Of a stretch of DNA of 54,294 bases, positions 18,473 through 27,804 are shown piece after piece. A program made the position numbers and the translations under genes. This DNA is from CAIPVR01 sp049316905 (GTDB lineage Bacteria; Actinomycetota; Acidimicrobiia; Acidimicrobiales; Microtrichaceae): positions 1 to 54,294 of the forward strand of contig JBMOJH010000012.1 in NCBI GenBank assembly GCA_049316905.1, written 5' to 3'. How positions within the stretch are numbered: the stretch's first letter is position 1; every line of letters begins with the position of its first letter. The notes beneath the pieces are model-generated. The model did no database searches, was not told the origin of the DNA, and saw only the letters and a program-made list of their open reading frames with translations.

Positions 18473-19552
18473 GTGAGTCCGGCCTCGCTGGCCCGGGCCG
18501 TCCTCGTCGTGGGCGCCGGCCTCGCGATCGCGGCGATCCTCGTGCTGGCACGCCACCCCCTCATGTGGTTCCTCGAGGCCGCGGTGCTCGCCGCCCTCGC
18601 GGCCCCCGCGGTGGAACGCCTCCGCCGCCACGTCCCGGCATGGGTGGCCGTGCTGGGGATCACCGCCGCGACCGTCGCGGTCGTCGCGGCACTGGCCGCC
18701 GCGGGCTTCACCGAGCTCCGGGCCGAGGCCGAGCGCTTCCAGGACACCGTCCCCGCCGCGGCCGCACGCCTGCAGGCGCGCGCCCCGATGGGCGGCTACC
18801 TCACCGACATCGACTTCAGCGGCCAGGCCCGCGAGCTGGGACGGACGCTCATGCAGCGCTTCGACCTGAGCGGCACCGACCTTCCGGGTGCGGCCACGGC
18901 GGTGGGCGGGCGCCTCTCGGCAGCGTTCATCGTCTGGGTCCTCGCGGTCATGCTGCTGTTCGCCGGGCGACCGATGCTCGACGCCACGATCGACGCCGCG
19001 GGCCCGCAGCGGGCCCCGGCGCTGCGGTCGACCCTCGCCGGGGCCTACCGCCGCGCCCTCGGGTACCTCGCGTTGACCACGCTGCGGGCGCTGGCCCTCG
19101 CGCTGGTGGTGTGGCTCGCGGCCTCGTTGCTCGGCGTCGACATGCCGATCGTGCTGGCCGTGGTGGCCTTCGTGCTCGGCTACCTGCCCCACGCCGGGGT
19201 GGCACTCGCCGGGGTGCCCCTGGCGCTGCTCGCGGTGCTGCAGTCCCCCGGCCGGGCCCTGGCCGTCCTGGGTGGGGCGGTGGCGCTGCAGGTGGTGGAC
19301 GCGCTGGTGCTCCAGCCGCGGATCCGGGCCCGCACGTTCCGGATGGGAATGCTGCCCACCCTGGTGGTGGCGGCGATCGGCATCAGCCTCTACGGCGCGG
19401 CCGGCCTGTTCATCGCCGTGCCGCTCGGTTGCCTGGGCATGGCCTGGCTCCAGGAGTGGGCCGACCGCGACGTTCCCGACGCGGCGCCCGGGGACACCGA
19501 CGACGGTTCACCGCCGGCAGATCCCGCGCTCAGCGAGGCCGTCGCGTCCTGA
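18473..19552 (+). CDS. AI-2E family transporter (second copy)
   Basis: A 359-residue polytopic membrane protein with the same layout as the neighbour at 17245: two N-terminal helix pairs, a soluble middle domain, then helices with LLGVDMPIVLAVVAFVLGYL and a final GAAGLFIAVPLGCLGMAWL. The chosen start is GTG at 18473. The two copies are only moderately alike, so the pair is probably an old duplication or two independent family members. A candidate -10 TAGGAT lies at 18431-18436. The last 23 bases overlap the convergent gene that ends at 19530. Confidence 0.85.
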   Translation: MSPASLARAVLVVGAGLAIAAILVLARHPLMWFLEAAVLAALAAPAVERLRRHVPAWVAVLGITAATVAVVAALAAAGFTELRAEAERFQDTVPAAAARLQARAPMGGYLTDIDFSGQARELGRTLMQRFDLSGTDLPGAATAVGGRLSAAFIVWVLAVMLLFAGRPMLDATIDAAGPQRAPALRSTLAGAYRRALGYLALTTLRALALALVVWLAASLLGVDMPIVLAVVAFVLGYLPHAGVALAGVPLALLAVLQSPGRALAVLGGAVALQVVDALVLQPRIRARTFRMGMLPTLVVAAIGISLYGAAGLFIAVPLGCLGMAWLQEWADRDVPDAAPGDTDDGSPPADPALSEAVAS

Positions 19553-20453
19553 GGAGCCGGGCCGCCACGTCGTCGAGCACCGACGTGGGTTCGCCCCCGG
19601 AGGCCAGCGCGTCGAGCAGACCCTCGAGGTCGGCGTCCACGTCGGCCAGGTAGCCCTTGCGGGCCGCCATCACGCCCACGCCGCCAGCCACCGCGACCGG
19701 AAGTCCGAGCCATGCCCACGGCGCCCAGGACACCGCCGAGACCCCTGCGGTGACCACGCCCGTCGCCGCCACGGTCACGCCGCCCGCCGCTGCGACGGCA
19801 CGGCTCGTGCGGGTGTCCACGACGAGCGCCACCAGCGTGCGGTCCCCACCCGCGGGAACGACCATCGCCCGCACCCGACGGACCCGCTCGAGGCGCTCGT
19901 GGCCCCGCGCGGCGCGGGCCGCGCGCTGCGCGGACGCCAACGGGTCACCGCGGCGGGCGAAGTCGGACCAGCCGTCGGCCCGCCGTACGCGGCGGAAGGT
20001 GCGGGTCCGGCGCATCCACGCATCCAGCCGGTCGAGCACCTCGTCCGGATCACCGGACAGCACGCGCACCACCGCCACCCGGTCCGGACCCAGCAGTGCG
20101 TCGCCCGGCCGCTGGTGGTCCTCGAGGACGCCGGCCCGCTCCTCCGCGAGCGCGCGGCGCACGTCGTCGGGGTCCATCCCGAGCTCGTCGGCAGCCTCGA
20201 GCAGCGCGCGGACGGGCACGTCGTCCACCTCCGACGAGGGCGACTCCGACAGCTCGACCGCCCGCCGCAGCACCCGCTCGGCCACGTCACGCGGCACCGC
20301 GGTCGGCACCCCGGCCCCGCCGGGCCGGGCACCGGGGTCCGCGGTGCCCTGGTCGGTTCCCGTGGCGGCCGACCCCGGAGTTCCGGTGGCACGGCGGGCA
20401 GACGCGGCCGCTGCCGCTCCCTCGGATCCCGTCGCGGTGGCCCGTGCTCCCAC
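19530..20453 (-). CDS. Membrane-associated protein of unknown function
   Basis: I do not recognise this 307-residue protein. After a 45-residue low-complexity Ala/Gly/Thr start comes a helical segment with the pattern VRALLEAADELGMDPDDVRR, a small N-terminal module that occurs in many actinobacterial uncharacterised proteins. A soluble domain with many Arg follows, then two hydrophobic segments (about residues 220-265) and a short C-terminal helix ending RLLRTRRPR. The 3' end overlaps the convergent AI-2E transporter by 23 bases. Confidence 0.65.
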   Translation of the reverse strand: MGARATATGSEGAAAAASARRATGTPGSAATGTDQGTADPGARPGGAGVPTAVPRDVAERVLRRAVELSESPSSEVDDVPVRALLEAADELGMDPDDVRRALAEERAGVLEDHQRPGDALLGPDRVAVVRVLSGDPDEVLDRLDAWMRRTRTFRRVRRADGWSDFARRGDPLASAQRAARAARGHERLERVRRVRAMVVPAGGDRTLVALVVDTRTSRAVAAAGGVTVAATGVVTAGVSAVSWAPWAWLGLPVAVAGGVGVMAARKGYLADVDADLEGLLDALASGGEPTSVLDDVAARLLRTRRPR

Positions 20454-20480
20454 GGGCCCAAGGTTAGGGAGGCGCCGGCC

Positions 20481-21767
20481 TCACGCGCCCGCGGCGGCGA
20501 GCTCGTGCGCCACCTCGTGGGCGGCCTCGACCGTGTGGCGCAGGTCGTCCTCGGAGTGCGCGAGCGACGGGAACATCACCTCGTACGGGCCCGGGGCCAG
20601 CGCGACGCCGCGCTCGAGCATCCCGTGGAAGAAGGCCGGGTAGCGCCCGAGCGCCACCGACTCCCGGGCCGAGTCGAAGTCCACGGGTGCGGCCGCGCCG
20701 AAGAAGAGGCCCACGAGCGGACCCACGCGCGGCACCACCGCGGGTACGCCGGCCTCGTCGAAGGCCATGCGCAGACCGGCGGCGAGCGCCCTCGCGGTGA
20801 CCTCGAGCCGCCCGTACGCGTCGTGGTCGAGCTGGGAGAGCACCGCCAGACCGGCGGCGGTGGCGAGCGGGTTCCCCGACAGGGTGCCGGCCTGGTACAC
20901 CGGCCCGAGCGGGGCGAGGTGTGCCATCACCTCGGCCGAGCCGCCGAAGGCCCCCACGGGCAGGCCGCCGCCGATCACCTTGCCGAAGCACCACACGTCG
21001 GGCGTGACCCCGGACCACTCCGTGGCGCCCCCCACGCCGAGGCGGAACCCGGTGATGACCTCGTCGAAGAGCAGCAGCGCGCCCACGCGGTCGCACTCGG
21101 CGCGCAGGCCGGCGAGGAAGCCCTCGGCCGGGGGGACCAGCCCCATGTTGGCGGCCACCGGCTCCACGCAGACCACGGCGACGGTCTCGTCGAGGCTGGG
21201 GACGACGTTGTAGGGGGCCACGACGGTGTCGGCCACGGCGCCCGCGGTGACGCCGGCCGAGTCGGGCGCGGCGTCGGTGCCGAGGACGCCCTCGGCCACT
21301 CCGGAACCGGCGGCGGCGAGCAGGGCGTCGGAGTGGCCGTGGTAGTTCCCGACGAACTTCACGATGCGGTCGCGGCCGGTGGCGCCGCGGGCCAGCCGGA
21401 TCGCCGACATCGCGGCCTCCGTGCCGGAGCTGGTGAGGCGCACCTGTTCGATCCCGGGCACCCGGGAGCGGATCTCCTCGGCCAGGCGGACCTCGCCCTC
21501 CGTGGGTGCTCCATAGGTGGTCCCACGCGTGGCCGCCTCCTGCACGGCGGCCACCACGACCGGGTCCGCGTGCCCGAGGATCGACGCGCCGTAGCTCTGC
21601 ACGTAGTCGATGAACCGGGTGCCCTCCACGTCCCACACGTAGGCGCCCGCCCCGCGGGCCACGAAGTACGGCGTGCCCCCGACCGATCGGAAGGCCCGCA
21701 CCGGCGAGTTCACCCCGCCGGGGATCACCTGCAGGCCGCGTTCGTACAGTTCCTGGTTCGTCGTCAT
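20481..21767 (-). CDS. hemL: Glutamate-1-semialdehyde 2,1-aminomutase
   Basis: PLP enzyme of the C5 heme pathway that converts glutamate-1-semialdehyde to 5-aminolevulinate. At 428 residues it has the normal length. Family blocks include PGGVNSPVRAF near the N-terminus, SSGTEAAMSAIRLARG, NYHGHSD, LLLFDEVITGFR, and the Schiff-base Lys in FGKVIGGGLPVGAFGG. It is the last gene of the rex-hem operon, 16 bases after hemB. Confidence 0.97.
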   Translation of the reverse strand: MTTNQELYERGLQVIPGGVNSPVRAFRSVGGTPYFVARGAGAYVWDVEGTRFIDYVQSYGASILGHADPVVVAAVQEAATRGTTYGAPTEGEVRLAEEIRSRVPGIEQVRLTSSGTEAAMSAIRLARGATGRDRIVKFVGNYHGHSDALLAAAGSGVAEGVLGTDAAPDSAGVTAGAVADTVVAPYNVVPSLDETVAVVCVEPVAANMGLVPPAEGFLAGLRAECDRVGALLLFDEVITGFRLGVGGATEWSGVTPDVWCFGKVIGGGLPVGAFGGSAEVMAHLAPLGPVYQAGTLSGNPLATAAGLAVLSQLDHDAYGRLEVTARALAAGLRMAFDEAGVPAVVPRVGPLVGLFFGAAAPVDFDSARESVALGRYPAFFHGMLERGVALAPGPYEVMFPSLAHSEDDLRHTVEAAHEVAHELAAAGA

Positions 21768-21783
21768 CCCGGTCCCGGTCGGA

Positions 21784-22767
21784 TCAGCCGCCGAGGCGCT
21801 CGGCGAGCGCCCGGGCGAAGTAGGTCAGCACCATGTCGGCCCCCGCGCGCTTCACGGCGGTGATCTGCTCGAGGGCCACGGCGTCGCCGTCGATCCAACC
21901 CCGCTCCGCGGCGGCGTGCACCATCGCGTACTCCCCCGACACGTGGTACGCCGCGAGCGGCACGTCGAGCTCCACCCGGGCCCGGGCCAGCACGTCGAGG
22001 TAGGTGAGGGCGGGCTTGACCATCACCATGTCGGCGCCCTCCTCCACGTCGGTGCGCAACTCCATCAGGCTCTCCCGCACGTTGGCCCAGTCCTGCTGGT
22101 AGCCCTTGCGGTCGCCGCCGCCGGCGATCTCCACGTCGACCGCGTCGCGGAACGGTCCGTAGAGGGCGGACGCGTACTTGGCCGAGTAGGCGAGGATCGC
22201 CACGTCCTCGAAGCCGTCCTCGTCGAGCGCCTCCCGGATCGCGAACACCTGGCCGTCCATCATCCCGGACGGCGCACACACGTCCGCACCGGCCTCGGCC
22301 TGGGCGAGGGCCACCTCCGCGTAGCGCTCGAGCGTGGCGTCGTTGTCGACCGCTCCCGACGGCGTGAGCAGGCCGCAGTGGCCGTGGTCGGTGTACTCGT
22401 CGAGGCAGAGGTCGGCCATGAGCACGATGCGGTCACCGAGCTCGTCGCGGAGCTCGCGCAGCGCCACCTGCACGATCCCGTCCGGATCGGACGCGCCGGA
22501 CCCCTCGGCGTCCTTGCGCTCGGGCACCCCGAAGAGGACGAGGGCCGGCACGCCCAGGTCGGCCAGCTGTTCGGCCTCCTGCCGCAGCGACGCCACGGTG
22601 TGCTGCACCACGCCGGGCAACGACGGCACGGGGGCCGGGGCGTCGATGCCCTCACGGACGAACAGCGGTGCCACCAGGTCGTCCACACCGAGCCGGGTCT
22701 CGGCGACGAGGCGGCGCAACGCCGCGGTCCGGCGCAGTCGCCGTGGGCGGCGCTGGGGGAAGGTCAC
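21784..22767 (-). CDS. hemB: Delta-aminolevulinic acid dehydratase (porphobilinogen synthase)
   Basis: Condenses two 5-aminolevulinate molecules to porphobilinogen. The 327-residue protein starts with GTG, overlapping the stop of the HAD gene. The two active-site Lys are in AYSAKYASALYGPFR and MVKPALTYLD. The metal region reads DLCLDEYTDHGHCGLL, with only two Cys of the three used by Zn enzymes, as in the Mg-type family. The downstream partner is hemL. Confidence 0.96.
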   Translation of the reverse strand: MTFPQRRPRRLRRTAALRRLVAETRLGVDDLVAPLFVREGIDAPAPVPSLPGVVQHTVASLRQEAEQLADLGVPALVLFGVPERKDAEGSGASDPDGIVQVALRELRDELGDRIVLMADLCLDEYTDHGHCGLLTPSGAVDNDATLERYAEVALAQAEAGADVCAPSGMMDGQVFAIREALDEDGFEDVAILAYSAKYASALYGPFRDAVDVEIAGGGDRKGYQQDWANVRESLMELRTDVEEGADMVMVKPALTYLDVLARARVELDVPLAAYHVSGEYAMVHAAAERGWIDGDAVALEQITAVKRAGADMVLTYFARALAERLGG

Positions 22768-23471
22768 GGCGCGATCCTACGGCCGGTGGTGGCGAGGGCC
22801 CCCAGCCGGCCGGGGTCGAGCGCGGCGCAGCTGTCGACCACCAGGTGGGCGTGGGCGAAGTCCATCCCCACCGTGAGCGAGCTCGGCACGGCCACCACCG
22901 CCATCCCCGCCGCCCGTGCGGCGCGCACGCCGTTCACCGAGTCCTCGACGGCGACCGCACGGGCCGGATCCACCCCGAGACGCTCGCAGGCGAGCAGGTA
23001 GAGCGCCGGGTCGGGCTTCGTGCGCAGCACCTCGTCGCCGGTGCACACCGCGGCGAACCGGTCGGTGAGCCCCCGTTCACCCAGGTGGCCGAGCACCCAG
23101 TCCGCCGGCGAGCTCGACGCCACCGCCAGGGGCACCGACACGGCACCGAGGGCGTCGATGAGCTCCACCACGCCCGGCAGCGGGTCGAGGGCGGAACCGC
23201 AGCTGCGGGCCGCCCGGAGTTTGGCCGGCACCACGGTGGCCCGGTCGACCGGCCGCCCGAGCTGCTCCTCCAGGATGTCGGCCCAGTGCGGGTGGTCGGT
23301 GGAGCCGATGAAGGTCCGCCACAGGTCGAGGGACAGCTCCTCGCCGTGGGCGCGGAACGCCTCGACGACCGCCAGGTACTCGCACCACTCCGTGTCGAGC
23401 ACGAGCCCGTCGAAGTCGAACACCACCGCCGCCGGGAGACCCGGTGCGGATGCCGCCGTGGGCCCCGTCAC
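22764..23471 (-). CDS. HAD-family hydrolase (beta-phosphoglucomutase/phosphatase-like)
   Basis: Haloacid-dehalogenase superfamily phosphatase with a cap domain. The chosen GTG at 23471-23469 overlaps the stop of the CobA-HemD gene (GTGA) and gives 235 residues. Motif I is FDFDGLVLDTE (nucleophile Asp and acid Asp), motif II is VASSS, the motif III Lys is in RTKPDPALY, and motif IV is VEDSVNGVRAARAAG. The substrate is unknown. It lies inside the heme operon, so its product could affect tetrapyrrole or sugar-phosphate metabolism, but family members are promiscuous. Confidence 0.85.
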   Translation of the reverse strand: MTGPTAASAPGLPAAVVFDFDGLVLDTEWCEYLAVVEAFRAHGEELSLDLWRTFIGSTDHPHWADILEEQLGRPVDRATVVPAKLRAARSCGSALDPLPGVVELIDALGAVSVPLAVASSSPADWVLGHLGERGLTDRFAAVCTGDEVLRTKPDPALYLLACERLGVDPARAVAVEDSVNGVRAARAAGMAVVAVPSSLTVGMDFAHAHLVVDSCAALDPGRLGALATTGRRIAP

Positions 23472-24943
23472 GCTTCGACCGCCGGCGGGAGGTGCGCCAC
23501 CAGTGCCTCGACCAGCCCGTCGATCGTGTGGACCGCGGCCTCGACCGTCACCTGCAGGCCCAGCTCCCGGGCGGTGGCCGAGGTGACCGGCCCGATGCAC
23601 GCCACGACCGCCGGCACGGCGTCGGGCCCGACCGCGGCAACGAGGTGCTCCACGGTGGACGACGACGTGAACGTGACCACGTCCGCGGCGGCGAGCCGGG
23701 CGCGCGCGGCATCGTCGAGCGGGGCGGGCACGGTGCGGTAGGCCTCCACCACGTCGACCTCCCAGCCGTGACCACGCAGGCCGTCGGGCAGCACGTCGCG
23801 GGCGACCGCGGCCCGGGCGAGCAGGATCCGGCCCCCACCGTCGGGCGGGTCGGGGAACGCCTCGAGCAGTCCCTCGGCCACGAAGCGCTCCGGCACGAGG
23901 TCGGCGACGAGGTGGTGCGCCGCGAGCACCGCGGCGGTGCCCGGACCGATCGCGGCGAGGCGGACCCCCGCGAGGTCGCGACCGTCGCGCAGCGCCGCGC
24001 AGAACCTGGCCGCGCCGTTGGGCGAGGTGAGCACCACCCAGTCGTAGGCGGCCACCGCGGCCACGGCATCGGTGAGCGCCGCGCCGCCATCCGCCGGGTC
24101 CTCCACGCGGATGACGGGGACCTCCTCCACCGCGGCGCCCAGCTCGCGCAGTCGGGCGGACAATTCACCAGCCTGGGTCCGTGTCCGGGTGACCACCACC
24201 GTCCGGCCGAACAGCGGACGCCGCTCGAACCAGTCGAGACGTTGGCGCGCCACCTCGCCGATGACGATCGTGGCCGGGGCGCGCAACGGGTGCTCGTGCA
24301 GCGCGCCGAGCGTGGCGCGCACCGTCACCTGGTCCGGTCGCGTGCCCCACCGGATGGCCGCGGCCGGCGTGTCGGCCGGGAGGCCGCCCGCGAGCAGACG
24401 CCGGGTGATCTCGGGCAGGTGGGCCACCCCCATGAGGATCACCAGCGTGCCGCCGACCCGGGCCAGGGACTCCCAGTCGACATCGGTGTGGTCCTTCGAC
24501 GGGTCCTCGTGGCCGGTGACCACGGTGAGGCTCGTGGACGAGTAGCGGAGTGTCACGGGGATCCCGGCCGAGGCGGGCACCGCCACGGCGGACGTGATGC
24601 CCGGCACCACCTCGTAGGCCACGCCCGCCGCCGCGAGGGCCGCCGCCTCCTCCGCCCCCCGGGCGAACACGTACGGGTCGCCCCCCTTGAGGCGCACCAC
24701 GGTCCGGCCGGCGAGCCCGTGCTCCACCAGGAGCGCGTTGATCTCCTCCTGCGGCGTGGACGGCCCGCCACCGGGTTGCTTGCCCACGTCGACGAACAGC
24801 GAACCCGCGGGGGCGAGGTCGAGGAGTTCGCGCGCCGACAGGCGATCGTGCACGACCACCTCGGCCCGGCGGAGCAACTCGGCGCCCCGCACCGTCAGCA
24901 GGCCCGGGTCACCTGGGCCGGCACCCACGAGGTAGACGGTCAT
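23468..24943 (-). CDS. Fused uroporphyrinogen-III C-methyltransferase / uroporphyrinogen-III synthase
   Basis: A 491-residue two-domain protein at a heme/siroheme branch point. Residues 1-240 are the SAM-dependent methyltransferase (CobA): VYLVGAGPGDPGLLT at the start, VRLKGGDPYVFARGAEE, EVVPGITSAVAVPA and TLVILMGVAHLPEI. From about residue 250 it is HemD-like (uroporphyrinogen-III synthase): RTVVVTRTRTQAGELSARL, DWVVLTSPNGAARF and VVTFTSSSTVEHL. One enzyme makes uroporphyrinogen III and the other diverts it to precorrin-2. It follows hemC with an ATGA overlap. The fusion is common in Actinobacteria. Confidence 0.95.
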   Translation of the reverse strand: MTVYLVGAGPGDPGLLTVRGAELLRRAEVVVHDRLSARELLDLAPAGSLFVDVGKQPGGGPSTPQEEINALLVEHGLAGRTVVRLKGGDPYVFARGAEEAAALAAAGVAYEVVPGITSAVAVPASAGIPVTLRYSSTSLTVVTGHEDPSKDHTDVDWESLARVGGTLVILMGVAHLPEITRRLLAGGLPADTPAAAIRWGTRPDQVTVRATLGALHEHPLRAPATIVIGEVARQRLDWFERRPLFGRTVVVTRTRTQAGELSARLRELGAAVEEVPVIRVEDPADGGAALTDAVAAVAAYDWVVLTSPNGAARFCAALRDGRDLAGVRLAAIGPGTAAVLAAHHLVADLVPERFVAEGLLEAFPDPPDGGGRILLARAAVARDVLPDGLRGHGWEVDVVEAYRTVPAPLDDAARARLAAADVVTFTSSSTVEHLVAAVGPDAVPAVVACIGPVTSATARELGLQVTVEAAVHTIDGLVEALVAHLPPAVEA

Positions 24944-25833
24944 GGACCGACGGTACCGGCGGCGTCGCGCAGCGCGGCGGCCACCGCCCGGCCCACCGCG
25001 GGGCCGTCGGCGCCCTCCTCCGTGGCCCGCCGTGCGCCGCGTCCGGGGCCCTCCGCGTGGCCGAGCACGCCGGTCACGCGCACGGCGCCGGCCTCGAGGA
25101 GCACCGCGTGCGCCCCGGCCGGCAGGGTGCAGTCGCCGCCGAGCTCATCGAGGAAGGCCCGCTCGGCGTCCACGGTCCGCCGGCCGGCGGGGTCCTCGAT
25201 CGCGGCCAGCAGCGACCGGAGCCGGTCGTCGTCGCTGCGACACTCCACCGCGAGGGCGCCCTGGGCGACCTGGGGCACCATCAGCGACACCGGCAGGACG
25301 TCGTCGAGCCGGTCCGCGAGCCCCAGGCGCTCCAGCGCGACCGCGGCCACGACGATCGCGTCGAACCCCGCGGCCTTCTCCAGCCGGGTCGCCATGTTCC
25401 CGCGCAGCTCGGCGAAGCGGAGGTCCGGCCGCAGCTGTGCGAGCTGGGCCCGGCGGCGCTGCGAACCGGTGGCCACCGTCGCGTCGGTGGGCAGGTCCCG
25501 CAGGCGGCAGCCCACGAGCGCGTCGCGCGGGTCGCCCCGCTCGGGCACGGCGGCGAGCTCCAGCCCCTCGGGCGTGCGCGCCGGCAGGTCCTTGGCGGAG
25601 TGCACCGCCGCGTCCGCCCGGCCGTCGGCGACGGCGGCCTGGACCTCGGTGGCGAACACGCCCTTGCCGCCGATCTCCGACAGGGCGACATCGGTGCGGC
25701 GGTCGCCCTCGGTGCTCAGCGGCACGACCTGCACCTCGAGCCCCGGGTGGGCGGCGGTCAGGAGGCCGGCGACGTGGTCGGCCTGCCAGCGGGCGAGGGC
25801 CGACGCCCGGGTCGCCAGGCGGACGACCGTCAC
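24940..25833 (-). CDS. hemC: Porphobilinogen deaminase (hydroxymethylbilane synthase)
   Basis: Polymerises four porphobilinogens into hydroxymethylbilane. The 297-residue product has typical blocks: RLATRASALARWQADHVA at the N-terminus, GGKGVFATEVQAA, SAKDLPARTPEGLEL, ATGSQRRRAQL and ELRGNMATRLEK. The dipyrromethane-cofactor Cys lies in LGGDCTLPAGAHA. It starts with GTG four bases after the hemA stop and overlaps the next gene by four bases. Confidence 0.96.
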   Translation of the reverse strand: MTVVRLATRASALARWQADHVAGLLTAAHPGLEVQVVPLSTEGDRRTDVALSEIGGKGVFATEVQAAVADGRADAAVHSAKDLPARTPEGLELAAVPERGDPRDALVGCRLRDLPTDATVATGSQRRRAQLAQLRPDLRFAELRGNMATRLEKAAGFDAIVVAAVALERLGLADRLDDVLPVSLMVPQVAQGALAVECRSDDDRLRSLLAAIEDPAGRRTVDAERAFLDELGGDCTLPAGAHAVLLEAGAVRVTGVLGHAEGPGRGARRATEEGADGPAVGRAVAAALRDAAGTVGP

Positions 25834-25837
25834 GGGA

Positions 25838-27130
25838 TCAGGACGGATCCGCGGGCGGTTCGATGTCGAACAGGTCGCGCAGCGACTCCACGAGCCGGTC
25901 GCCCCGGGAGGAGCCCGCGGCGTCCTTCAGGCGGACCGTGGGGTCGTGCAGCAGCTTGGCGACGAGGCCCCGGGTGAGCGACTCCACCGCGTCGAGCTGG
26001 TCGGGCCGCAGATCGGCGAGACGGCCGGCGTGGCGCTCGAGCTCCGCGAGACGGAGCTGCTCGACCCGGTCGCGCAGCGCGGTCACCACCGGGGCCACCT
26101 CGCGCGCGTTGGTCACGGCGGTGAAGCGCTCGAGCTCCTCCTCCACGATCCGCCGCACCCCGACCACCTCGCGCCGGCGCTCGGCGAGGCCGGCCTCGGT
26201 GCGGGCCGACACGGTGGCCATGTCGAGCAGGTCGACCCCGGCGAGCGCCGCCACCGACGGCGCCACGTCGCGGGGCACCGCGATGTCGACCACCACGAGC
26301 GGACGGTCGCGACCCTCGAGGACCGGCGCGACCGTGGCGTCGGTGACCACGTGGCCGGGCGCACCGGTGGCGGTGAAGAGCAGGTCGGCCCCGTGCAGCA
26401 CGTCCGGCAGCTCGGAGAGGTCCGCGGCGCGGGCGGTCGGCACCCGCTCGGCGACCGACGCCACCAGGGTCGCGGCCGGCTCGGCGGAGCGGTTCACGAC
26501 CGTGAGGGACGCAACGTCCGCCGAGGCGAGGAAGTCGGCCATGCCGCGGGCCATGGCGCCGGCGCCGACGAGCACCGCGTGGCGACCCGCCAGGTCGCCC
26601 GTGCGCTCCGCCGCGATCAGCACCGCGGCCTGCGACACCGACGTGACGTGCTGCGCGATCCGCGTCTCGGTGCGGGCCCGTTTGCCCACCTCGAGCGCAT
26701 GGCGGAACAGAAGGTTGAGCCCACGGCGCGCCGTGCCCTCGGAGCGGGCCTGCTCCCAGGCCGAGCGCACCTGGCCCAGGATCTCGTGCTCACCGGGCAC
26801 CGCGGAGTCGAGGCCGGCGGTCACCTCGAACAGGTGCCGGACGGCCTGCTCGTCGTAGTGCACGTAGAGGCTCTCGGCGAAGTGGTCCGGCGGCAGGAAG
26901 GTGAGGTCCGCGAAGAAGTCGCGCACTTCGCGGTAGGCGCCGTGGAAGCGCTCCGCCACCAGGTACACCTCCGTGCGGTTGCAGGTGGCGAGCACGACCA
27001 CCTCGGAGGTGTCCTCGCCGTCGTCGAGGGCGTGGAGCAGCTTCGGCAGTTGCTCGCCGGTGACGGCCATCCGCTCGAGGAGGTCGAGCGGGGCGGTGCG
27101 GTGGTTGGCGCCTACGACGACGACAGACAC
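25838..27130 (-). CDS. hemA: Glutamyl-tRNA reductase
   Basis: First enzyme of the C5 pathway, reducing glutamyl-tRNA(Glu) to glutamate-1-semialdehyde with NADPH; usually the rate-limiting step. The catalytic Cys is in VVLATCNRTEVYLV, the nucleotide-binding fold is HAVLVGAGAMARGMADFL, and the C-terminus is the helical dimerisation domain. It is 430 residues, a normal length, with GTG start. Its 5' end overlaps the preceding gene by 19 bases. Confidence 0.97.
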   Translation of the reverse strand: MSVVVVGANHRTAPLDLLERMAVTGEQLPKLLHALDDGEDTSEVVVLATCNRTEVYLVAERFHGAYREVRDFFADLTFLPPDHFAESLYVHYDEQAVRHLFEVTAGLDSAVPGEHEILGQVRSAWEQARSEGTARRGLNLLFRHALEVGKRARTETRIAQHVTSVSQAAVLIAAERTGDLAGRHAVLVGAGAMARGMADFLASADVASLTVVNRSAEPAATLVASVAERVPTARAADLSELPDVLHGADLLFTATGAPGHVVTDATVAPVLEGRDRPLVVVDIAVPRDVAPSVAALAGVDLLDMATVSARTEAGLAERRREVVGVRRIVEEELERFTAVTNAREVAPVVTALRDRVEQLRLAELERHAGRLADLRPDQLDAVESLTRGLVAKLLHDPTVRLKDAAGSSRGDRLVESLRDLFDIEPPADPS

Positions 27131-27804
27131 GTCCGCAGGCGCTCCCGCGCCGCCGCCCGGTCGCCCGAGCGGATCAGGTCCAACAGCACGGCGTCCAGCA
27201 TGCTGCGCCGGAGCGCCGATCGCCAGTCTCCGGCCGCCGGTGTGACGCCTGCCCCGCCACCGGGGCGGAGCTCCGCGGCCAGATCCACCAGGAGCGCGAG
27301 GCCGTCGGCGTCGAGCCCGGTGACCTCGTCGAGGCGCTCGTCGATGCGGTCCGCGAGCCAGCGGCCCACCACCGGGGCGCGCCCCGAGGTGGCGACGGTG
27401 ACCGTCACGGGGCCCCGTTCGACCACCGAGGGGAACGTCACGTCGGTGCTCGGGGCGTGGTCCGCCCGGGCCACGAGCGTGCCGGGCGGCGCCGAATCGG
27501 CCACGGCGCCGTTCACCGCCGGGTCGTCGGTCGCGGCCACCACGAGGAACGCCTCCGCTGCGTCCGCGGGCACGAACGTCCGGCGTTCCCAGGTCAGGGT
27601 GCCCTCCAGCGCCATGGCCTCCACCTCCGGGCTCGCGACCGGGGCAACGACGGTCACCTCGGCACCGGCTCCGGCCAGGATCCGGGCCCGTCGGCCGCCC
27701 ACCGGACCGGCGCCCACCACCACGCAGCGGCGGCCGGCCACGCGAAGACCCACCGGGAGCGCCGGGGCTCCGCCGGACTGCTCAGCCGGTGCGCCGGGGC
27801 TCAC
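27112..27804 (-). CDS. Precorrin-2 dehydrogenase / sirohydrochlorin-forming protein
   Basis: NAD-dependent dehydrogenase of siroheme synthesis (CysG N-terminal/Met8 type). The 230-residue product has the Rossmann motif VVVGAGPVGGRRARILAGAG and a conserved Asn/Asp segment FLVVAATDDPAVN. It ends with a small helical domain. Whether it also chelates iron cannot be seen; Met8-like proteins do, but some actinobacterial homologues are dehydrogenase only. It overlaps rex by 23 bases and hemA by 19 bases. Confidence 0.9.
   Translation of the reverse strand: MSPGAPAEQSGGAPALPVGLRVAGRRCVVVGAGPVGGRRARILAGAGAEVTVVAPVASPEVEAMALEGTLTWERRTFVPADAAEAFLVVAATDDPAVNGAVADSAPPGTLVARADHAPSTDVTFPSVVERGPVTVTVATSGRAPVVGRWLADRIDERLDEVTGLDADGLALLVDLAAELRPGGGAGVTPAAGDWRSALRRSMLDAVLLDLIRSGDRAAARERLRTCLSSS

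Noticed and set aside
19272..21863. 863-codon plus-strand frame opposite hemL
   Set aside because: Low-complexity antisense product; the minus strand holds hemL with all its motifs.
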